From assembly GCA_016295145.1 (NCBI GenBank), contig JAEDLR010000063.1, positions 1 through 10,257 of the forward strand: a stretch of DNA of 10,257 nt. The letters are read 5' to 3'. The notes beneath the pieces are model-generated. The model ran no database searches. It worked only from the letters and a program-made list of their open reading frames with translations, and had not been told where the DNA came from. The DNA is from Oscillospiraceae bacterium. GTDB lineage: Bacteria > Bacillota > Clostridia > Oscillospirales > Ruminococcaceae. The position numbers were made by a program, and so were the translations under genes. Below are positions 6,415-10,257 of the stretch, one piece after another (the stretch's first letter is position 1; each line of letters opens with the position of its first letter).

Positions 6415-6975
6415 ATGCTCTTTGCCGAAAAAAATTATCAATACAATCAAACGATACCGCTCCCGACCGTGCCTGTCAATGGACAGGCGTTGGGGGCGGT
6501 ATCGGGCGTGAAATTCGGTATTGGTACCCTGGGCAAAAGAGGTTGCGGTGTTCTGGCAGTGTTCAATGCACTTGCCCTTTGTGGCATCGCTGTACCGCTT
6601 GCGGAGCTGACGCGCTATATGGAACGCTATCGGCTGTTATGGGCGTTTTTCGGCGTGAATTTTTTTGCCCTCGGCCGCGCATTGCGTCACTTTGGTGTGG
6701 AAAGCAGACACATCGGCGGCTTGCAAGCAGGCCTGGAATTTTTGCAGCAGGATCAGGTGATGCTGATGGCGTACTGGACGAAAAAGCCGTTTCTATCATC
6801 AGCACATATCATATGCCTTCGTGGTATGGGAGATGGTATAGCACAGGTGTATAATCGCTACAGCCGCCATCCCGCTGCCATTACCGTTCCACTGAAAGAA
6901 CTGTATCAGCGACGGGTCATCGTTGCATTTGGAATCATTTCGCATCATGCTGCCCGGAAGGAGAATGCCCCATGA
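6415..6975 (+). CDS. Putative papain-like (C39-like) cysteine peptidase
   Basis: I do not recognise a named family; this 186-aa protein is described from motifs. A glycine-rich segment (GVKFGIGTLGKRGCGVLAV, 31-49) places Cys44 at the start of a hydrophobic helix, as in C39-type and other papain-like folds. His131 lies in the strand-like segment SSAHIICLRG, and Asn147 follows in QVYNRYS. This gives the Cys-His-Asn order and spacing of that clan. There is no signal peptide and no full-length membrane helix; the hydrophobic run near 74-87 is short. A cytosolic location is therefore likely, unlike exported C39 enzymes. Translation could start at ATG 6415 or TTG 6412; AAAGGAG is at 6398-6404. The gene follows ruvB by 21 bases, and its stop overlaps the next start (ATGA, 6972-6975), so it is translationally coupled to the mutase homologue. 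Its early coding region carries a strong hairpin (6452-6504). Peptidase activity is inference; an isopeptidase, transglutaminase-like or inactive member is possible. Confidence 0.6.
   Translation: MLFAEKNYQYNQTIPLPTVPVNGQALGAVSGVKFGIGTLGKRGCGVLAVFNALALCGIAVPLAELTRYMERYRLLWAFFGVNFFALGRALRHFGVESRHIGGLQAGLEFLQQDQVMLMAYWTKKPFLSSAHIICLRGMGDGIAQVYNRYSRHPAAITVPLKELYQRRVIVAFGIISHHAARKENAP
6452..6504 (+). repeat. Long near-perfect inverted repeat (stem-loop) inside the C39-like gene
   Basis: The inner stem is GCCTGTC (6471-6477) and GACAGGC (6482-6488), a perfect 7-base stem closing a 4-base loop AATG. After a 3-base bulge on the left (6468-6470), the outer arms 6452-6467 and 6489-6504 pair over 16 positions. 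Fourteen of those are Watson-Crick and two are G-U in RNA. The total is 23 pairs in 53 bases, GC-rich, beginning about 37 bases after the start codon. No T-run follows, so it is not a standard terminator. Confidence 0.75.
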
Positions 6976-8321
6976 GTAAGATCATCAAGCCGGACGGTAT
7001 GCGCGGAATCGCCATTGCAGAACTCAACTGCGAGCTGCTGATGCACATCGGTCGAGCGTTGGCGCAGAGCCTTTCCCGGGGAGGCATGACCACACCGATC
7101 ATCATGGTCTGCAAAGATCCGCGTCGTTCCGCCGATGCACTGGAGGCTGCTTTGTGTGCAGGAATTTGTTCAGGGGGCGGCATTGCAAGATGTCTGGGTG
7201 TGCTGCCTTCTTCGGGTATGGCACTGCTCATTGCCCACGATTCGGTTTCGGCAGGCGTAGCCATTACCGCCGAAAATGCAGCGTATGAATATAACGGCAT
7301 TCGTCTGTATAACGCCAGCGGTCTACCGATGAATGCCGAGGAATGCGACACTGTGGAGGCGTTGCTGCCCTCGAATATGCCTTTGCCGGTGGCATCTCAT
7401 AGAGCCTGCGGCGTGATCGAGCACATAGAAGATACCGCCGGGTCGCGTTACCGCGAACTGCTGATGGTGAAAAATCCCCTGCCAACCATGTCCTATCACA
7501 TTGCGCTGGATTGTGCCAACGGTGCGGTCAGCGGGATTGCCAAGCCGCTGTTTGAGCATTACGGTATGACGGTGGATCTGCTGAATGTTACGCCGGACGG
7601 TCTGTCGATCAATCACGATTGCGGTGTGCAATCCATGGAAGCATTGATGGAATATGTCACCGAGCATCAGTGCGATGCAGGTTTTGCGTTTGATGGTGAC
7701 GGCGGCCGCTGTCTTGCCGTGGATGCAATGGGCGAATTGCTGGACGGCGACTCCATGCTGGCGATTCTGGCAAGCGATGCGCTGGAGCAGGGGATGCTCA
7801 ACAATAAAGGCATTGCGGCAACCGTGCTGTCGAATCTGGGGCTGCTGCGGTTTGCCGAGCAAAAAGGGATTCTGGTACACACGACCCGTACCGGTGCAAG
7901 ATTTGTGCCCGAAAAAATGCGCAATGCAGGGCTTTCTCTGGGCGGTGAACGCAGTGGCTACCTCTTTTTTGATGATATGTGCGGTGCGGACGGTCTTTGT
8001 ACAGCACTGCGGCTTTGCGGCGTGATGCAGCATACCGAAAAGCCCCTGCACGCGCTCTCAGATTGTCTGGAGCGTGACCCGCAAGTTTCGGTTTCCGTGC
8101 GCATTTCACCCCTTTGGAAAGAGGTATGGAAAAACGATTATCACATCACCGACTATATTGCCCAATGCGAGCGTCAGCTTGGCAACGAGGGCAGGATTTT
8201 GGTGAGAGAGCGCAGCCGCGAGGCTGCAATACAGATTCTGTTGGAGGGCAGAGATTTCCGCAGGATCAACCGATATGCATTGGATATTGCAGAAAAAATC
8301 AAGGAGCGTGCAGGCGCGTGA
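6972..8321 (+). CDS. Phosphohexomutase-family (GlmM-like) protein, catalytically degenerate
   Basis: This 449-aa protein aligns along its length with GlmM (phosphoglucosamine mutase, glucosamine-6-P to glucosamine-1-P). Conserved framework includes PDGMRG (7-12), IALDCANGAVSG (177-188), the GFAFDGDG region (237-244), ATVLSNLG (283-290), GGERSGY (324-330) and GRILVR (407-412). The catalytic positions differ. The phosphoserine loop (S/T)ASHNP reads TAENAA (99-104), so the serine is replaced by Glu101. The metal loop DGDGDR reads DGDGGR (241-246), losing its third Asp. The phosphate loop RPSGTEP reads RERSREA (412-418), and GDRYV reads GARFV (308-312). The sugar-binding GGE.SG motif is kept. The frame is uninterrupted and full length, so this is not a decaying pseudogene by any visible sign. 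It overlaps the upstream peptidase-like gene by ATGA, with AAGGAG (6958-6963) 8 bases before the start. Normal mutase activity is unlikely; a regulatory, scaffold or sugar-phosphate-binding role is inferred. A housekeeping glmM should exist elsewhere. Confidence 0.85.
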   Translation: MSKIIKPDGMRGIAIAELNCELLMHIGRALAQSLSRGGMTTPIIMVCKDPRRSADALEAALCAGICSGGGIARCLGVLPSSGMALLIAHDSVSAGVAITAENAAYEYNGIRLYNASGLPMNAEECDTVEALLPSNMPLPVASHRACGVIEHIEDTAGSRYRELLMVKNPLPTMSYHIALDCANGAVSGIAKPLFEHYGMTVDLLNVTPDGLSINHDCGVQSMEALMEYVTEHQCDAGFAFDGDGGRCLAVDAMGELLDGDSMLAILASDALEQGMLNNKGIAATVLSNLGLLRFAEQKGILVHTTRTGARFVPEKMRNAGLSLGGERSGYLFFDDMCGADGLCTALRLCGVMQHTEKPLHALSDCLERDPQVSVSVRISPLWKEVWKNDYHITDYIAQCERQLGNEGRILVRERSREAAIQILLEGRDFRRINRYALDIAEKIKERAGA

Positions 8322-8340
8322 GCGTAGCTGCAATGCCTTT

Positions 8341-8347
8341 GAGGAGG
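8341..8347 (+). promoter_or_regulatory. Ribosome binding site of the methyltransferase gene; start ambiguous
   Basis: GAGGAGG is followed in frame by TTG 8349, TTG 8352 and GTG 8358, with an in-frame stop at 8340-8342. The distances are 1, 4 and 10 bases, so GTG 8358 is preferred. TTG 8352 is possible. No ATG start is available. Confidence 0.6.
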
Positions 8348-8357
8348 ATTGTTGGTT

Positions 8358-9233
8358 GTGAGAGTAGCAGAGCATTGGCAGGATTACCTGCTGTTGGATA
8401 CCTCCTGCGGTGAGCGACTGGAGCGTTGGGGCAATGTGACCTTGATTCGTCCCGATCCGCAGGTGATATGGCAAACGTCAAAGGCATCTCCCCTGTGGCA
8501 AAAGGCAGACGGTCACTATCATCGTTCGAAAAGTGGCGGCGGCAGTTGGAGCTACGCTAAAATGCCACCCGAATCGTGGAATATCCACTACGGTGCATTG
8601 ACCTTTCAGGTGCGACCGACGGGTTTCAAGCATACCGGATTGTTTCCGGAACAGGCTGTTAACTGGGACTGGATGGCAGATGCCATTCGCAACGCAGGCA
8701 GACCCATTCGTGTGTTGAATCTGTTTGCGTACACGGGCGGTGCAACCCTTGCCTGTGCAGAAGCCGGCGCAGAGGTCTGTCATGTGGATGCCGCAAAGGG
8801 CATGGTGCAGTGGGCAAGAGAAAACGCTGCGCTGTCCGCATTAAGTGACAAGCCCATCCGTTGGATCGTGGATGACTGCGAGAAATTCATTCAGCGTGAA
8901 GCGCGCCGCGGCAGAAAATACGATGCGATCATTATGGATCCGCCCAGCTATGGCAGAGGCCCAGGCGGTGAAATCTGGAAGCTTGAAAACAGCATTTATC
9001 CCTTGGTTGAGGGCTGCCTGAATGTGCTTTCCCAGCAGCCGTTGTTCTTTGTGCTCAACAGCTACACCACCGGGCTTTCGCCTTCCGTGATGGGCTATAT
9101 GCTCAATGTATTACTGAAAAAAAGCTTTGGCGGCGAGGTCATTGCTGATGAGATCGGTCTGCCCGTCAGGGAATCGGGCGGCGTGCTGCCTTGCGGCTCC
9201 ACTGCCATCTGGCATTCTGCTGATCTGAGATAA
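8358..9233 (+). CDS. Class I SAM-dependent methyltransferase, RlmI-like (COG1092)
   Basis: This is a probable RNA methyltransferase of 291 aa using S-adenosylmethionine. Motif I is VLNLFAYTGGATLACAEAGA (119-138), followed by the acidic residue Asp144 at the end of strand 2 (CHVDAAKGM). Motif IV is IMDPPSYGRGPGGEIWKLE (192-210), the characteristic DPP(S/A)(Y/F)GRGP form of the RlmI/RlmK-related group. The region before motif I (GLFPEQAVNWDWM, 94-106) matches the segment of this group that leads into the Rossmann core. E. coli RlmI methylates C1962 of 23S rRNA and carries an N-terminal PUA domain. Here only about 70 residues precede the core and no PUA domain is evident, so the RNA target cannot be assigned. 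The gene lacks an ATG start; GTG 8358 is chosen by ribosome-binding-site distance (residue numbers use it). It lies 36 bases after the mutase homologue and 23 before ecfA1, consistent with operon membership. Confidence 0.85.
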   Translation: MRVAEHWQDYLLLDTSCGERLERWGNVTLIRPDPQVIWQTSKASPLWQKADGHYHRSKSGGGSWSYAKMPPESWNIHYGALTFQVRPTGFKHTGLFPEQAVNWDWMADAIRNAGRPIRVLNLFAYTGGATLACAEAGAEVCHVDAAKGMVQWARENAALSALSDKPIRWIVDDCEKFIQREARRGRKYDAIIMDPPSYGRGPGGEIWKLENSIYPLVEGCLNVLSQQPLFFVLNSYTTGLSPSVMGYMLNVLLKKSFGGEVIADEIGLPVRESGGVLPCGSTAIWHSADLR

Positions 9234-9256
9234 CCGGTCATCTGAAAGGAGAAGCT

Positions 9257-10129
9257 ATGCAGCCTCTTTTGCAATTGAATAATGTGCGTTTTCATTATCC
9301 TGCCGATGATGATGCCACCCCTGAGGAGGTACTCAAGGGCGTGTCACTGACCATTCACCGCGGTGAGATGGTGGCGGTGCTTGGGCATAACGGCTCGGGA
9401 AAATCCACCATGGCAAAGATGTGTAATGGTATTTTGCTGCCCACCGAGGGAAAAGTGTTGGTGGAGGGCATGGATACCGCCGATGAGGAACGCCTGATGG
9501 ACATTCGGCAGAAAGTCGGCATGGTGTTTCAGAATCCGGATAACCAGATCGTTGCGACGATTGTTGAGGAAGATGTGGCATTTGCCCTTGAGAATATGGG
9601 CGTGCCCCAGCCCGAAATGCGTCAGCGCGTGGATGAGGCACTGAAAGCCGTGCATATGTATGATTACCGCGAACACGCCCCCCATCAGCTTTCGGGCGGA
9701 CAGAAACAGCGTGTGGCGATCGCCGGTATTATTGCCATGCGCCCCGATTGTATTGTGCTGGACGAACCGACCGCCATGCTGGATCCCCACGGCAGAGGAC
9801 AGGTCATGCGCACCATTCGTAAGCTCAATCGCGAATACGGCATTACCGTGGTGCTCATCACCCATGAGATGGATGAAGCGGCACAATGTGAGCGCGTGGT
9901 AGTGGTTGATCACGGCAGGATCTGCATGGATGATTCGCCGCGCAATGTGTTTGCCCGTGTGGCGGAGATGAAGCAAATCGGGTTGGATGTGCCGCAGGTG
10001 ACAGAACTTGCCGAGTTGCTGCGTCAGGCAGGGTATCCGTTGGACAGCCATATCATTACCAAAGAAGAATGCGTTGCAGCACTCTATGACCTGTTGAAAG
10101 GAAAGGAGAATGTCGGTGCCGATTCTTGA
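9257..10129 (+). CDS. ecfA1: Energy-coupling factor transporter ATP-binding protein EcfA1
   Basis: This is one of the two ATPases that power an energy-coupling-factor importer for vitamins or transition metals, working with EcfA2, the membrane subunit EcfT and exchangeable S-components. The protein is 290 aa. ABC motifs in order are Walker A GHNGSGKST (43-51), Q-loop VFQNPDNQIVATIVEEDVAF (90-109, Gln92), signature LSGGQKQRVAIA (145-156), Walker B CIVLDEPTAMLDP (165-177, Glu170) and H-loop ITHEMDEA (201-208, His203). The FQNPDNQ..A..VEEDVAF stretch and the C-terminal extension after residue 235 are typical of CbiO/EcfA over other ABC ATPases. AAAGGAG (9245-9251) precedes the ATG by 5 bases. 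Its end overlaps the start of ecfA2. In many Firmicutes this pair lies after ribosomal protein genes (rplQ) and before truA; here it follows a methyltransferase gene. The substrate cannot be read from the ATPase. Confidence 0.93.
   Translation: MQPLLQLNNVRFHYPADDDATPEEVLKGVSLTIHRGEMVAVLGHNGSGKSTMAKMCNGILLPTEGKVLVEGMDTADEERLMDIRQKVGMVFQNPDNQIVATIVEEDVAFALENMGVPQPEMRQRVDEALKAVHMYDYREHAPHQLSGGQKQRVAIAGIIAMRPDCIVLDEPTAMLDPHGRGQVMRTIRKLNREYGITVVLITHEMDEAAQCERVVVVDHGRICMDDSPRNVFARVAEMKQIGLDVPQVTELAELLRQAGYPLDSHIITKEECVAALYDLLKGKENVGADS
10102..10108 (+). promoter_or_regulatory. Ribosome binding site deciding the ecfA2 start
   Basis: AAAGGAG ends 1 base before ATG 10110 but 7 bases before GTG 10116. 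The spacing selects GTG, which also gives the usual EcfA2 beginning, MPI followed by a short strand. Confidence 0.7.
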
Positions 10130-10257
10130 AGCACAGGATCTGACATACACATACAGCATCGGTTCACCCTTTGAGAAAACCGCTGTTGACCATATGAATC
10201 TGCAAATCGAGCAGGGCGAGTTTGTATTTATCGTGGGCGAGTCCGGCTCCGGTAAAT
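10116..10257 (+). CDS. ecfA2: Energy-coupling factor transporter ATP-binding protein EcfA2 (partial)
   Basis: This is the N-terminal 47 codons of a second ABC ATPase, cut by the right window edge. The peptide begins MPILEAQDLTYTYSIGSPFE, matching the EcfA2 pattern of an N-terminal strand, a YTY..G.PFEK segment and then a short A(L/V)D..(S/N) strand. Walker A is at the edge and reads GESGSGK (41-47). EcfA2 proteins commonly have His after the first Gly of this loop (GHTGSGKS); here it is Glu-Ser, which still fits GxxGxGK. GTG 10116 is preferred over ATG 10110 by ribosome-binding-site distance, and the gene overlaps the 3' end of ecfA1 by 14 bases, indicating coupled translation. Assignment rests on the N-terminus and on being next to ecfA1. 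Another ABC ATPase is possible until the rest is seen. Confidence 0.8.
   Translation, partial: MPILEAQDLTYTYSIGSPFEKTAVDHMNLQIEQGEFVFIVGESGSGK

Noticed and set aside
6407..6415. Two-codon open frame ATG GAT TGA just before the peptidase-like start, sharing its last A with ATG 6415
   Set aside because: Its ATG is only 2 bases after the Shine-Dalgarno sequence, too close for efficient initiation. A reinitiation leader is conceivable but not supported.
6452..6504. The stem-loop as an intrinsic transcription terminator after ruvB
   Set aside because: No T-run follows the right arm, and it lies within a well-supported reading frame about 60 bases past the ruvB stop.
7323..8051. Minus-strand open frame of 242 codons opposite the mutase homologue
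   Set aside because: It has no domain or credible start context, and the + strand gene is supported by extended similarity to GlmM.
6972..8321. The mutase homologue as a decaying pseudogene or sequencing artefact
   Set aside because: The frame is intact over the usual family length, the ribosome binding site and coupling are good, and the framework motifs are kept. Several independent active-site changes without any stop are not typical of decay or error.
9344..10159. Minus-strand open frame of 271 codons opposite ecfA1
   Set aside because: The + strand has every ABC ATPase motif in order; the antisense peptide is His-rich and motif-free, a typical shadow.

Overview
The window is a dense, single-strand stretch of chromosome from a Gram-positive, Clostridia-type bacterium, most likely in or near the Ruminococcaceae/Oscillospirales. 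Nearly every start is preceded by a strong AGGAGG-type Shine-Dalgarno sequence. Holliday-junction resolution uses RuvC together with RuvA and RuvB; Bacilli normally use RecU instead of RuvC. The window also carries a divergent type IIA topoisomerase pair and a pair of ECF-transporter ATPases of Firmicutes type. All twelve supported genes lie on the + strand. The longest non-coding gap is about 135 bases. I see no RNA gene, mobile element, CRISPR array or convincing terminator.

Layout. (1) Bases 1-2414: the last 52 codons of a topoisomerase B subunit (ParE/GyrB type), then its A-subunit partner (ParC type, 744 aa). The A subunit has the catalytic Arg-Tyr but Ala and Glu at the two main quinolone-interaction positions. 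(2) 2448-3236: an AraC-family regulator. (3) 3310-6393: a consensus-like sigma-A promoter with an extended -10, then ruvC, ruvA, an SseB-domain protein and ruvB. (4) 6415-8321: a small papain-like/C39-like putative cysteine peptidase, translationally coupled (ATGA) to a GlmM-like phosphohexomutase homologue that has lost its catalytic serine, one metal-binding Asp and the phosphate-binding loop. (5) 8358-9233: an RlmI/COG1092-type methyltransferase without a PUA domain. (6) 9257-10257: ecfA1 and the start of ecfA2, the ATPases of an energy-coupling-factor vitamin/metal transporter.

Functionally, the first half is DNA topology and recombination: decatenation/supercoiling, then branch migration and junction cleavage. 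The ruv promoter at 3310-3338 probably drives a long operon, because downstream spacings are short (one 4-base overlap, otherwise 19 to 74 bases) and no terminator is visible. The most unusual parts are the coupled peptidase-like/pseudo-mutase pair and a long near-perfect hairpin (6452-6504) inside the start of the peptidase-like gene. The pseudo-mutase keeps the GlmM fold signatures but not the catalytic ones, so it is a candidate regulatory or sugar-phosphate-sensing pseudoenzyme. That role is inference.
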